From: Coix lacryma-jobi var. lacryma-jobi
Taxonomy: Eukaryota; Streptophyta; Magnoliopsida; Poales; Poaceae
NCBI GenBank assembly: GCA_009763385.1
Contig: CM019827.1
Location: 96,508,177 to 96,572,176 of the forward strand
Reading direction: 5' to 3'
DNA length: 64,000 bases
Part shown: piece by piece, positions 33,097 to 44,934 of the stretch
How the letters are laid out: every line of letters starts with the position of its first letter
Position numbering within the stretch: the stretch's first letter is position 1
The notes under the pieces: generated by a model
The model's input: the letters and a program-made list of their open reading frames with translations, nothing else
Database searches by the model: none
What the model was told of the DNA's origin: nothing
Translations under genes and position numbers: made by a program

Positions 33097-34750
33097 ATGG
33101 GGGAAGCATTTTGAGATGTACAGACTGGCTCTTTTATTTTGAGGCTCTTTTCTTTTGAGTTTCTTGAGTCTCTCCTTTTGGTATCTTCTTTCGTTCAGTT
33201 TTGTGTCGGGCATACGCATTTACATTCTGAGCTTTATGTCTATATTCACTAGAATGTAATTATGCTCTTGTTAGTATTGCTCCGATACTTATGATGATGC
33301 TTGTAGCTTATGCTCTTTCTGATCACTGTTACATGTTATGAGCGAGCTATTTTTTGGAATGGTGAATTATGCCTAATGTATATAAATCTGAAAATGTTCA
33401 CCATTGAGATATGCAACTAGCATGTGTAGGGTGTGTTGAGTCCATTCCTGCTTTTCATATATGCTAGGTTGCTATGTCTCTAGTTCTGAGTCATTCACTT
33501 GCTTGGTTGTTCATAACTTGCTTAAAATCTGAACCAAGTATTGTTGAATTGAAAAGATCGAGATGGGATTGCTTGTCAACACCTCATGGTATTGAGACTG
33601 TTTCTCATTGCACTTTGAGTTAAACTTGAGCCATGTAGTGTATGACCGAAACCGTTGCTTTAAGCTTCTGATTGCTTCGGCATAGGCTTCGCACGGTTGA
33701 AAAGTTAGGCGATGACAAGCTTTCAACCTCTCGCAATCACATGCTAAAAATGAACTTGTGAATTCTTTTACCGCTGCAACTCCGATATGAATTTGAAATC
33801 ACAAGTATATGCTTCATTCCTATGCATGATGATTGAACTTTGCTAGGGGTAGTTCACCGTGTATATATGCTTAGCACTTGTTTGGATTCCTTCTATACAT
33901 GTCTAGTGCTATTTTGATGGTGACTATCTTTTTGGCTTAAAACTGCTCACATGCTCATATGCTTCATATTTCGTACAAGTGATCAGTTTGAGCCTTTGCT
34001 ATTTGAGTGCTTAATTGAGATGTTGGAGCTATACTGATTAGAGCCTCTTTGCACTCTTTTGACTATATACTTGAAGCTCCTAACTTGCATTTTGACTCCA
34101 TATGCATTGTGGACGGAGATCTTGTGTTCAGGGGGAGTTTATGTGAAGAGAGTTGCTTCTCCGATACCTTTTGGCCTTGATAAGTGCATTTTCAACTAGG
34201 GGGAGAAATTTACGCAAATCATATGCCCTGAAAATCTTTTGTCCTAGTTGCTTGCATTTGTCGAGGGGGAGTTTGCTAGTTGTGTTGAGCCGTTGCCTCT
34301 GTCTTGAGGGACTAGCAAACGTTCCTAGCTTTTCATGAGCTTTCATAAGCTTTTTCATTTGGCGTTCAATTGGTATCGTCTGGTGTGCATTCCCATTTGG
34401 TTTGGGTTGAATTCCAATTGGTTCGGAGTGATTTTCTTGCTAGTTGTGTTGAGCCTCTGTGCCTCTATCTTGAGGGACTAGCATTTTGCTTCTGTTGTCC
34501 TCCGATCTTCAATTGGTATCTGCTAGCGGTGTTGAGCCTGTTCTACCTCTTCTTGAGGGCTAGCTTTGCTTTGCTTGGTTGCGTCGAGCCGTTGCCCATG
34601 TCTTTGGGGACCAAGTTTTCGCTTCATCCACTTGACCTTCTTTGGCTTTTGTTAGGCTTTTGGGTCATTTGGTTGGGTTTTCTCTTCCCACTCCTTCCTA
34701 CCTCCTTCTTCTTATTCATGATTTGTTGTGGAGTTGACAATGCACTCATC
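33097..34750 (+). other. 3' non-coding region of the intact copia element
   Basis: 1.65 kb without ORFs worth calling. It contains several polypurine-tract-like GGGGGAG tracts (near 34130, 34198, 34263) and the four-hairpin array at 34271-34615. The counterparts at 38830-40410 and 46965-48607 are clearly related, so the region is maintained as sequence or structure. Confidence 0.75.
34271..34615 (+). repeat. Four covarying hairpins in the copia 3' UTR
   Basis: Stems: GTTTGCTAGT/ACTAGCAAAC (34271-34320, 10 bp), TGCTAGT/ACTAGCA (34438-34483), GCTAGC/GCTAGC (34522-34564), CTTGGT/ACCAAG (34574-34615). The loops share a (T/C)GAGCC...TTGAGGG-like core. The same four in the same order occur at 39947-40275 and, reversed, at 47103-47424. 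Confidence 0.8.
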
Positions 34751-34761
34751 AAGGGGGAGAT
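34751..34761 (+). other. Polypurine tract of the intact copia element
   Basis: AAGGGGGAGAT directly before the 3' LTR. Confidence 0.85.
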
Positions 34762-36800
34762 TGCGGATACATGGGTGTATGTCGAGTCTCTGTGTGATGA
34801 GTGATTGTCAACGGAGATGATGCGCATGTTCTTTGGCTTGTGTTGTGCAGGTGTCGAGCACGGAGACAGTGATCGATGGCGGGTGAAGGTCAAGTTGCGA
34901 CGTGCCGTGCCGACGGACTGGGCGCGATGAAGGATGGGCGTGCCGTGCGGCGGACGTGCCATGCCGATGTATCGGACGGTGAAGGGCGGACGTGGACTTG
35001 GACTGATGGACTGGAGGCCAGAGGATCAGCTGTGGTGGCTGGCAGCCTGCGACAGCGACAAGCGGAGAAGTGCGATCATGTCGGTGGAAGGGGTGCACAG
35101 GCGGTGCATCCCCTCTACGACGCCGGTTTGTTGGTAGAGCCCGGGAAAAACCAACGGTGGACGGTTTCCAGGTTTGGGCCTCAAAACCTGGGTGCTGGGT
35201 TTCCAGGTTGAGCCACAAAACCTGGGCGCGACGGTTTCCAGGTTGAGCCTCAAAACCTGGGCGTGGGCCGGTTTCCGAGTTTGGGCCTCAAAACTCGGGC
35301 GCGGACGGTTTCCGAGTTTGGGCCTCAAAACTCGGGCGCGGACGGTTTCCGAGTTTGGCCACAAAACTCGGGCTGGAGGCTGGTTTCCCGGTTTGGGCCT
35401 CAAAACCGGGGGCTGATGGAAAAGGCTGGTTTCCCGGTTTGGGCCGCAAAACCGGGGGTGCAGAGTGGTGGCGGCACGTGGCGGCGATCTGAAGGTTGCG
35501 TGGAGGCGACGCGGAAGACCGTGCGGGCGTGGCCGTCGGATCTACCTACCACCAGCGGGTGGACTAGAATAGCCTTAGGGTTAGGCTGGTCCGCTCTGTA
35601 ATTAGAGTAGAGAGGGGTAGAGTAGGAAATAGACTTAGGCTAGGTTAGTATAAGTAGTCTAGGGGAGACACCCTCCTCCCAATCTCAATCTCAGTTAGCG
35701 CAGTCTTTTGCTTCCTAGCACCTAGGGTTTCCACTCTCCCATCCCCTGCTCTAGCTAGTTGAGATCCGCAGAGAGACTCCACTCTGTGTACTGTTGATTT
35801 GAGGAAGTAAGGCCGTATCCTCACCTTGGAGCACAGATCGATGGCTTGATTTGCGTCCTTAATTCGAGTTCGTGGCTGTGATTCGCGTTTTCTTTGTGTT
35901 CTTCGCGGAATCCTTTTTCTCCACGATTTTCCCGTCGCTTGATCTCTCTGCTCGGTTCATCTTTTGCAAAACCGTTTGAACCAAGTTGTTCTAGATCGTG
36001 AGGCTCTCCTTTCCACCGAAGGAATTAAACTCTAACCTCACGGTCTAGGAGATCGATCGATTTTCGTTTTGGATTGCGTTCTTGCCTCCATGCCCCGAAA
36101 TTTCTTGATTCACCGATTTGGAGTTAGGTTCGAGCCATGATCTCTTAGAGATAGCTCACTAACATCCTTGTGACCCCTCAGATCGAATCCTAGGCCTAGA
36201 GCTTTTGATTTAGAGGAGATCGGGTTGAATCATCAAAGAACTGCGCTGTTTTCGGGAGCATCGGATGCTATCACGGGAGCATCGGACGCTAGGGTCCCTA
36301 GCATCGGACGCTCCGGTGACGCGTGTCACGTTTTCGGCGTTTTAGTTTGCATCGGACGCTAGGCATCGGACGCGTCCGTTGTCCATCGGACGCGCCGGAG
36401 CCTTTGCATCGGACGCTGGGTGATTACTGTTCACAGCGTCCGATGGTGGAACAGTAAGGTTCCAGAACCGTCCAGTCTGCATCGGACGCTTCCGGTGGTC
36501 TGGCATCGGACGCAGGCCAGCGTCCGATGCGACTGGTTTCGCACGGTTTCGTCCGCGGTTCCCTCGTTCGTTGTCGGAATTGATTTCCGTTTTTTGCGTT
36601 GGCTTTCTAGGGTTGTCTAAGTGTCTCGCTGTGCTTCTAGGAAGCATCCACCCTACATATAGGGTCGTGGACATTAGCAAGCTCTAGGGTTCGCTCTTGG
36701 AGTCGATTTTGGGACAGTGGCATCTAGTTTCCGTAAGGAATTTTTGAAGCTCCCATTCACCCCCCCTCTGGTCGCTTTCGGTTAGCTTCTCGGTCCTTCA
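34762..36800 (+). repeat. 3' LTR of the intact copia element, 2039 bp
   Basis: Same length as the 5' LTR with two differences found. The hairpin array is at 35168-35456. It is followed by the second GTATT. Confidence 0.95.
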
Positions 36801-36805
36801 GTATT

Positions 36806-38829
36806 TTTGGGTTATGGCACTCATACTCGTGCATATCATGTAGTTAACCTTGATACTAACCGAGTCATGGAGACATCCGATGTCACCTTTGACGAGACCA
36901 TGGTTTGTCCTTCTTCTAGATTTGAGCGTGCAGGTGATCATGAGGTTGGCGAACCTATTTTTGATGATGAGGACGAGGGTGCTGAAGGCACTGGTGACCC
37001 AGCACCACCTCCACCTGCTGTGCCAATAGGATCGGCTTCTACTACGTCGACTCACGGCCCCGACCCTTCTTCCTCGACAACTTGGGGGCCGTGGGATCCG
37101 CCACCTAGGGTTGTACCTTTTGTACCCGAGGAGGCACCAGCTACTGTTGAGGGGGAGGTTTCTTCAGCTCGGGAGGCACCACGACACATTCAGCACCAAC
37201 ACCCGCCTCAACAGATGGTCGGCAACATCGATGAACGCGTCACTCGGTCCAGGTCACACCAAATCTCGCACTTTGCTCATTCTGCTTTTGTTGCTAATTT
37301 TGAACCCTGAGATGTTGGACACGCTTTATCTGATCCGGATTGGGTCAATGCCATGCATGAGGAGATAGAAAATTTTGAGAGAAATCGGGTTTGGGTTTTG
37401 GTTTCACCTCCTCCAGACTGTAAGCCTATTGGGACAAAATGGGTTTTCAAATAACAAGCAAGGAGAGGATGGCCACGTTGTTAGAAACAAGGCCAGGCTT
37501 GTAGTGAAGGGCTATAGTCAGAAGGAGGGGATAGACTATGAGGAGACGTTTGCTCCTGTAGCTCGTTTGGAGGCTATTAGGATACTCTTAGCTTTTGCTG
37601 CATCCAAAGGTTTCAAACTTTTTCAAATGGATGTCAAGAGTGCCTTCTTAAACGGCTACATAGAAGAGGAAGTATATGTTGAGCAACCCCCCGGTTTTGA
37701 AAATCCCAAGTTTCCAAACCATGTTTTTAAACTTCACAAAGCTTTATATGGTTTGAAACAAGCCCCTAGAGCCTGGTATGATAGGTTGAAAACCTTTTTG
37801 CTTGCTAAGGGTTTTAAAATGGGACGTGTAGATAAAATGCTCTTTCTCCTCAGGCAAGGCAAAGATACTCTCTTGGTCCAGATTTACGTGGATGATATCA
37901 TTTTCGGTGGTTCTTCTCACGCTTTGGTTGCCAAGTTTGCAGATACTATGAGCAGGGAGTTCGAGATGAGCATGATGGGCGAGCTAACATTCTTTCTCGG
38001 GTTGCAAATTAAGCAATCCCGAGAGGGAACATTTGTGCACCAGGGCAAGTACACCAAGGATTTGCTGAAGCGATTCGATATGGGTGAGGCCAAGCCTCTT
38101 CCAACACCCATGTCGACGACGACTGCCCTGGATGCGGACGAGGATGGAGAAGCAGTGGACCAGAAGGAGTACCGAAGCATGATCGGGTCGCTGCTCTACC
38201 TGACGGCGACACGCCCGGACATCCAGTTCGCGGTGTGTCTGTGCGCGCGCTTTCAGGCGTCGCCGCGCACTTCGCACCGTCAGGCGGTGAAGCGGATTTT
38301 CAGGTACCTTCGTTTCACACCTGAGTTTGGGATTTGGTATTCTGCTTCCTCCACCCTCTCCCTTTGCGGTTATTCGGATGCCGATTTTGCTGGTTGCCGT
38401 ATTGAGCGCAAGTCCACTTCTGGGACTTGCCAGTTTATTGGTTCTTCTCTTGTCTCGTGGTCTTCTCGCAAGTAGTCTAGTGTCACTCAGTCTACCACAG
38501 AGGCTGAATATGTTGCTGCGGCTAGCTGCTGTTCCTAGTTGCTTTGGATGATGGCCACTTTGCGTGATTTCGGTCTGAGCTTTACTCATGTTCCTTTGCT
38601 TTGTGACAACACGAGTGCTATTAGCATTGCTAAGAACCCCGTGCTTCACTCGAAGACCAAACACATTGATGTGCGCTTTCATTTTCTGCGAGACCACCAG
38701 GAGAAGGGTGATATCGACCTTCGCCATGTCGATACTCATCATCAACTGGCTGATATTTTCACCAAGCCTTTAGACGAATCAACCTTTAATCGGTTGAGGG
38801 GTGAGCTTGGTGTGTGTTTCCCCTTTTAG
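36806..38829 (+). pseudogene. Outer copia gag-pol, 3' part (end of integrase, RT, RNase H)
   Basis: It resumes the frame broken at 26560. The Pro/Ser-rich linker is followed by TGA at 37308 (CGA in the intact copy), a one-base insertion at about 37449, the RT with Y-V-D-D, then TAG at 38473 and TAG at 38536 (both CAG in the intact copy). RNase H ends with the same G-V-C-F-P-F tail. Three of the four lesions are C-to-T at CG or CHG sites, typical of methylated, silenced DNA. Confidence 0.9.
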
Positions 38830-40421
38830 ATGGGAGAAACATTTTGGTTCCTGTATAGCCTGACTCTATTTCGTTTACCCTTCTTTTCTTTTGCATTTTA
38901 GCATACGCATTTACATTCTGAGCTTCATGTATATAATCACTAGAATATAACTATGCTCTGTTTAGTATGCTCCGATGCTTATGATGATGCTTGTAGCTTA
39001 TGCTCTTTCTGATCACTAGTACATGTTGTGAGCTGAGCTATTTTTGAATGGTAAATTGATTAATGAACTTAAAACTGAAAATGTTCACCATTGAGATATG
39101 CAACTAGCATGTGTAGGATGTGTTGAGTTCACTCATGCTTTTCATATATGCTAGGTTGCTATGTCTCTAGTTCTGAGTCATTCACTTGCTTGGTCTGTTC
39201 ATATTCTGTTTAAAATTTGAACCAAGTTTTAGTGAATTGAAAAGATCGAGATGGGATTGCTTGTCAACACATCACGGTATCGAGACTGTTTCTCATTGCA
39301 CTTTGAGTTAAACTTGAGCCGTGTAGTGTATGACTAAAACCGTAGCTTTAAGCTTCTGATTGCTTCGGCATAGGCTTCGCTCGGTTGAAAAGTTAGGCAA
39401 GGACAAGCTTTCAACCTCTCACAATCACATGCTAATGATTGAACTTGTGTAATTTAACCGCTGCAACTCTGATCTAAATTTGAAATCACAAGTGTATGTT
39501 TCATTCTTAGGCATGATGATTGAACTTTGCTAGGGGTAGTTCACCTTGTATATATGTTTAGCACTTGTTCGGATTCCTGTCTATACATGTGTAGTGCTAT
39601 TTTGATGGTGACTATCTTTCGACTCAAAACTGCTCACTTTGCTCATATGTTCATATTTTGTATTCGGTGATCAGTTTGAGCCTTGGCCATATGAGTGCTT
39701 AGTTGTGCCATTGGAGCTATACTGTTTAGAGCATCTTTGCATTCTTTTGACTATATGCCTGAAGCTGCTAACGTGCATTTTGACTCATATGCATTTTGGA
39801 AGGGGGAGATCTTTGCTCTTTTGCCTGATGATGCCTTTACTTGATAAGTGCATTTTCAACTAAGGGGGAGAAAAATGACAAATCATGTGTTCCCTGGATG
39901 TCTAACTAAGGGGGAGTTCCTAGTTGCTTGCACTTTTCGAGGGGGAGTTTGCTAGTTGTGTTGAGCCTCTGTGCCTCTTTCTTGAGGGACTAGCAAACAT
40001 TTTTCAGGGCATTTGATTTCGATTGTCTCGAAGCTTGCTGTTTTTTATGGCCGTAAGGCATTGGTATCGAGCTTTCTTGCTAGTTGTGTTGAGCCTCTGT
40101 GCCTCTATCTTGAGGGACTAGCATTAGCTTTGATTTCTCAATTGGTGTCGAGCTCTTTTCTGAAGCCTTCAATTGGTGTTTGCTAGCGGTGTTGAGCCTG
40201 TTCTACCTCTTCTTGAGGGCTAGCTTTGCTTTGCTTGGTTGCGTCGAGCCGTTGCCCATGTCTTTGGGGACCAAGTTGTTTTGCTTCTTCCACTTGACCT
40301 TCTTCGGCTTTGTTATGCTTTTGGGTCATTTGGTCGAGTTCTCTCTTCTCCTTCTTCCTTCCTTCTTCTTTCAATTATGATTTGTGTGAGTAGTTGACAA
40401 TGCACTCATCAAGGGGGAGAT
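38830..40421 (+). other. 3' non-coding region and polypurine tract of the outer copia element
   Basis: Related to 33097-34761. It has GGGGGAG tracts near 39803, 39863, 39902 and 39941, hairpin stems at 39947-39998, 40079-40122, 40182-40224 and 40234-40275, and the polypurine tract AAGGGGGAGAT at 40411-40421. Confidence 0.8.
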
Positions 40422-42526
40422 TGCGGATACATGGGTGTATGCCGGGTCTCGGTGTGATGAGTGATTGTCAACGGGTTTGATCGCAGGTTCTTTGGCTTGT
40501 GTTGTGCAAGTGTCGAGCCCGGAGAAAGTGATCGAAGGCGAGGTGAAGGTCAAGTAGAAACGTGTCGTGCCGATGGACTGGGAGCGGTGAAGGGCGAACG
40601 TGAGGCTTGGACTGAGGGACCGGAGGGCCTAAGGATCAGCTGTGGTGGCTGACAGCCTGGGACAGCGACGAGCGGAGACTTGCGGGGCACGGTGTTGCTC
40701 GGGTCGAGGACCTGGGGACACGTGTCGGTGGATGGGGTGCACGGGCGGTGCATCCCCTCTACAGCTCCGGTTTGGTGGTTGAGCCACAGAAAAACCACCG
40801 GTGGACGGTTTCCAGGTTTGGGCCTCAAAACCTAGGCGTGCGGTGGGTTTCTGAGTTTGGGCCACAAAACTCGGGCTGAGGACGGTTTCCAGGTTTGGGC
40901 CTCAAAACCTGGGCGCTGGCAGGCTTCCTGGTTTCGGCGACAAAACCAGGGGACGGACTTGGAGGCTGGTTTCCCGGTTCGGGCCTCAAAACCGGCGGAT
41001 GGCGTGAAGGCTGGTTTCCCGGTTTCGGCCACAAAACTAGGGGTGCGGCGTCCGGGAAAAGGACGGGCAGAGCGGTGGCGGCACGTGGCGGCAATCGGGA
41101 GGTTGCGTCGAGGCAACGCTTCGAGTTGTGCGGGCGTGGCCGTCGGATCACCACCTACCACGAGTTGGTCCAGAATAACCCTAGGGTTTAGCTGGTTCGC
41201 TCTGTAATTAGAATAGAGAGGGGTAGAGTAGGAATTAGGTCATGTTAGAAGTAGGATAAGTAGAGGGAGACACCCTCCTCCCCTTCTATCTCAGTCATTT
41301 GCTCTTGGCTCCTAGGGTTTCCTGCTCTCCCACATCCCTGCTGTAGCTACTGAGATCCACAGAGAGACTTGCCTCTGTGTACTGTTGATTCTGAGGAAGT
41401 GAGGCCGTAACCTCACTGTCGTAGCGTGTGTTTGCGCTTCGGCTGCAGATCGATGGCTTGATTCGCGTTTTGGTTCGTGTTCTTCGCGTTCTTCGTTTCT
41501 TCGTGTTTTTCCCGTCGCTCGATCTCCCTCTCTAGTGCGTCTTTGCAAAATCCGTTTGAATCATTTTGTTCGTATCATCGAGGAGGTCATTTCGACCAAA
41601 GGAATTCATCTAACTCCTCATGAACGAATAGATCGGGACGATTTCGTTTTCGTGGCGCTTTTTTGGTTCATCCACCTTCTCTCTCGATTTCCCGTTGATT
41701 GAGTTGATTTGAGCGGATGATTTCTTGGGGATAGTCTCCTAACTACCTCGTGATCATCCTCTCCAAGTTTGGGATCAAGGGATTTTGGTTTGAATCGATT
41801 TGGAGAAGATTTGGGTGAAGGGCGACCAAAATTGCCCTTTCTGGGTGTTGGCGGACAGTCCGCCACCCTAGCCGTGAACAGTCCGCGGGTCGGGGACGAG
41901 CCGAGTTCGTGGCTGCGGTCTTTGACCGTTTGGCCTTTTTCGTGACCGGTGGACAGTCCACAGGTCAAAGTCGCGGACAGTCCGGGATCGTCCAGTGGAC
42001 CTTCAGCAGCAGTGCGTTTCTGCACTTTTGACCGGCGGACAGTCCGCCGCCAGGGCGCGGACAGTCCGGCCTTGGGCGGACAGTCCGGGACTTCAGGTCC
42101 GGACAGTCCGGGAATCGCCTGAAGCCTCCGGTTTAGTGCGTTTGCTCTCCCGGCTTCTTCGCTTGGTTTTCGGACTTCTCGTTTGGCCTTTGAGTTCACC
42201 AAGGAACCTCTCTAGGTATCTTTGCTACTTGTTAGCATCGGTATTTAGGGATTTCTCGACGTAGCCGCCTATCTACGTTCGGGACTCGGTTTTCAAAGGG
42301 TGAACTTGAGCCGGAGCTTTTGGTCTTTGGTTTGCTTGAGCTTTGTGATGCTCCGCTGTGATCTTAGGGATCATCTACCCTCTTCCAAGGGTCGTGAGCA
42401 TCACGGTTTCGGTCGTTGCTTCTTGGGGTTGATTTTGGGACATTTGGCCAAAGTTTCGAGAGAAATTTGATTGGCTCCCATTCCCCCCCCCTCTGGTCGC
42501 CTTGCTATTGCATTCTCGGTCCTTCA
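40422..42526 (+). repeat. Right LTR of the outer copia element (GGACAGTCCG type), 2105 bp
   Basis: TGCGGATACATGGG...GGTCCTTCA. The first half resembles the left LTR closely, including the hairpin array at 40812-41043. The second half has CGGACAGTCCG repeats instead of CATCGGACGC. It is followed by CTCAT and then a reversed chromovirus LTR fragment. Confidence 0.9.
41852..42110 (+). repeat. CGGACAGTCCG palindrome repeats in copia leader
   Basis: About eight copies, some imperfect, of the palindrome CGGACAGTCCG, at the LTR position where the other copia LTRs have CATCGGACGC. Confidence 0.85.
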
Positions 42527-42647
42527 CTCATGAGAGGGGCACTTGGGCAAGTTAGCTTCCGCTGCGGGTTTGGCTTCCTCGCTCCTAGGCACTTCCGGGA
42601 TCTCCTGCTCGACATTTGTCTCCGGCTCTTGTTCGGTCTCTAGGGCT
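42527..42647 (-). repeat. Fragment of a reversed chromovirus LTR, left piece
   Basis: Its reverse complement matches about 13930-14046 of the chromovirus 3' LTR, including GGAAGCTAACTTGCCC and GTGCCCCTC. It continues the piece that starts at 61929; the Tat/Athila-like element was inserted between them. Confidence 0.85.
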
Positions 42648-44613
42648 TGTTGGTAGTTCTTAGCTTCACTAAAGATAGAGCTAGGCAACTATCCCCGGTA
42701 ACGGCCCAGAAATGCTTGTTGGCACTTGCTAACGTTGTTACTAGGAGTAGACTATGAAATCTATTCCTGGCAACGGCGTAAGAAGTGCTTGTAGCAAGTC
42801 CGATCACTATACCTAAAGGAGTGAAGCTAAAGCAGCTATCTACTAATGTCAAATGGGGTTGTCAATCCCGGCACTAGTAGGAGCTAGCTAGAGAGGTTGC
42901 AATCTACCAAGAGGAGATTCTGCAAGCGCACAGAACTATCGTAGTAGCACTTCACCTGGGAGTACCAGGTGTCGATTTATTTGATCCCAAGGGAAGGCTA
43001 GGGTGGTGTATGAGTCGAGTCAAGGAGGGGATGAGAGTCGAAGAAAAGTGAAAAGGGAAAAGGAGAGAAGGGAAGAGAGGGGATGAAAGGCTAGAAAGAA
43101 TATGTGGGTGGATAGGTAAGGATGAGATGGATGGCTAAGGTAAGGTGGATAACTAGATAGATAAGGGGGTTAGCTAAGGATAACTAAGATAACTAACTAT
43201 TAACTACTCCTAGATAACTAAGAAGCAAGATAACTACAAAGCAAGATAACTATGAAGCAAGACAGGCAAAAGTCAATAAAGCAACAAAGTTAAGTATAGT
43301 TTTATTCCTATCTTGTCAAGTATCGAGGCGTACTAGCCTTTACCACTTACTTAGGTTGAACGCTAGCACAACGAGCCTTACTGTTAAACTGGGCCAACTA
43401 CGTGGTGGAATTCAAGGCGCACAGGGCTGTCACCACCTGCTTGCTACCACAGCTATCCGGGGGTCCAGCCGTATCTGAAGGTAAGTCTATAACTAAGCAC
43501 CACGCTTAACTATATTCTAACTATCTCTACCCTAGCTTTGAATAGAGACACCCTTGCGGACGTCAGAGCAAATACTTGACTTAATAAGATAAACACTAAA
43601 CTAACTAAGCAACCTATTGGCAAAGATCAAACACTAAGCTCACTAGAGATTAACTACTATGGCTAAGTGAATTGAACTGTAGGATAGCTAGGCACTCAAG
43701 CAATCAATCAAGTATACCACTCAATACTGATAAGTAGAATAAAGTAATACTTGAAATGATGAAATAGAATATAGTAAAGTGCTTGAGTAACAAGAGCAAA
43801 ACCTGAACTGGAGATGAAGAAAGACTCTTCCCAGCTCTAGGACCGATCACTCGCACGCCTCTACTCTTGAGCTAAGCCTTGAGCAGCGCTTCCGCGAGGG
43901 CAAAGATGCTTTGCTCTACTAGCTACCTATTTGCCTAAGCTCTCTGAGCTTCTAACCTAACTCTCACTTGCTTCTCTTGCTTGGTGTTGCTTTGCTTGGG
44001 ATGGTACTGGTGTGTGTGGAATGGTGCCACCAAGGGGGTATTTATAGTCTTCAGGAGTGAGGGGGTACTTATAGGGGGCAGCCAACCGACCTAGGGTTAG
44101 GTCAGGTGGCGGGCGCCACCCCCTACTGGCGGCCGCCAGTCTCCTTTCCGCTGGATGCACCGTCTTTGATCCTATGGCCTCCAGGTGGTTGTCCAAGGCG
44201 GTTTGGAAGTCGGTTGCATGTCTGAGTAACCGCCATTCAGCCTTGATCCACGCCACTTCATCCTGAGCCGTCCGATGCCACTGACCTAGTGACCAAGGGC
44301 TAATATTTGGCCTTGGGGAGGTCACACGGATCGGTGACGTGGCAAGGAGTGGAACTTGGGCCAACCCAAGTGGCGGCGCCACTTAGAGGTGGCGGGCGCC
44401 ACCTCCCCTAGGCCCATTTGGGCCCTGCTGAGTGGGTTTGGCCTCTGGTGGTTCGAATGTCCAAATTTGGTCCAAATTCCTCCATTCAAATAAAATTCTA
44501 TGGACATGTGGAATTTGGTTAGTTTGAAACCTATTTGACTACATTTCATGCCTTTTTGGTGGATTTTAGGTTAAAATGTTGATGGTAAAATAGGTGTTTA
44601 AGGACCATCAACA
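42648..44613 (-). repeat. 3' LTR of the Tat/Athila-like element, 1966 bp
   Basis: On the plus strand it starts TGTTGGTAG and ends ACCATCAACA. It carries GC-rich palindromes GGTGGCGGGCGCCACC (44105-44120) and CTGGCGGCCGCCAG (44126-44139). It is longer than the 5' LTR mainly by about 20 bases near 44375-44400. A stretch of short ATAACTA/GATAACT repeats lies at about 43148-43260. Confidence 0.93.
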
Positions 44614-44624
44614 ATCTCCCCCAA
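44614..44624 (-). other. Polypurine tract of the Tat/Athila-like element
   Basis: On the minus strand TTGGGGGAGAT abuts the 3' LTR. Confidence 0.75.
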
Positions 44625-44934
44625 GCTAACCTGTTGCTCGTCCTCGAGCAACAATGCGGTTCAAGCATTAAGCATGAAATAGGTAGCAAAATTAAGATGT
44701 ATGCAAGTGCATATTGTATAGTGAGAAATAACTTAGCATATCATTAATCATAGCAGTGTGGGGCTTATAGCTTTTCACTTCAAACATGCAAGAGTGAAAC
44801 AAAGTAGTAGATAGGAAACTTTTATCTCGCTTAGGTTTAACTAGGATTCTGTCTGGAGGTTTTAAGGTTTTCAAAAGATAAAAACTTGCTTAAGTCCTTC
44901 AGGATTCACTCAGTCACTCAATGGTGTTTAAATC
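44625..44934 (-). other. 3' non-coding sequence of the Tat/Athila-like element
   Basis: About 310 bases between the polypurine tract and the nested copia element. No coding signal is seen. Confidence 0.6.

Larger units (their letters stand above)
26561..36800 (+). mobile_element. Intact, young Ty1/copia (SIRE/Maximus-like) element, 10.24 kb, TSD GTATT
   Basis: Two 2039-bp LTRs, a PBS, a 1477-codon uninterrupted gag-pol ORF, 1.65 kb of 3' non-coding sequence and a polypurine tract. The perfect duplication GTATT is at 26556-26560 and 36801-36805. I found only two differences between the LTRs (26820 vs 35021; 28350 vs 36551), so the insertion is recent. It may still be able to move, alone or with helper functions. 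Confidence 0.95.
22140..42526 (+). mobile_element. Outer Ty1/copia (SIRE/Maximus-like) element, decayed and probably chimeric
   Basis: It comprises an LTR at 22140-24067, a broken gag-pol (24131-26560 and 36806-38829), 3' non-coding sequence and an LTR at 40422-42526. A younger related element (26561-36800) sits inside pol. The two outer LTRs differ in their internal repeat type. The 5 bases before the left LTR (GTAAC) do not match the 5 after the right LTR (CTCAT), and the host sequences on the two sides are unrelated. Recombination between two elements, with loss of the DNA between, would explain this. Confidence 0.7.

Noticed and set aside
43148..43260. ATAACTA/GATAACT-rich stretch in the Tat/Athila-like LTR as a regulatory array
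   Set aside because: Irregular, low-complexity and without symmetry; probably simple-sequence drift.
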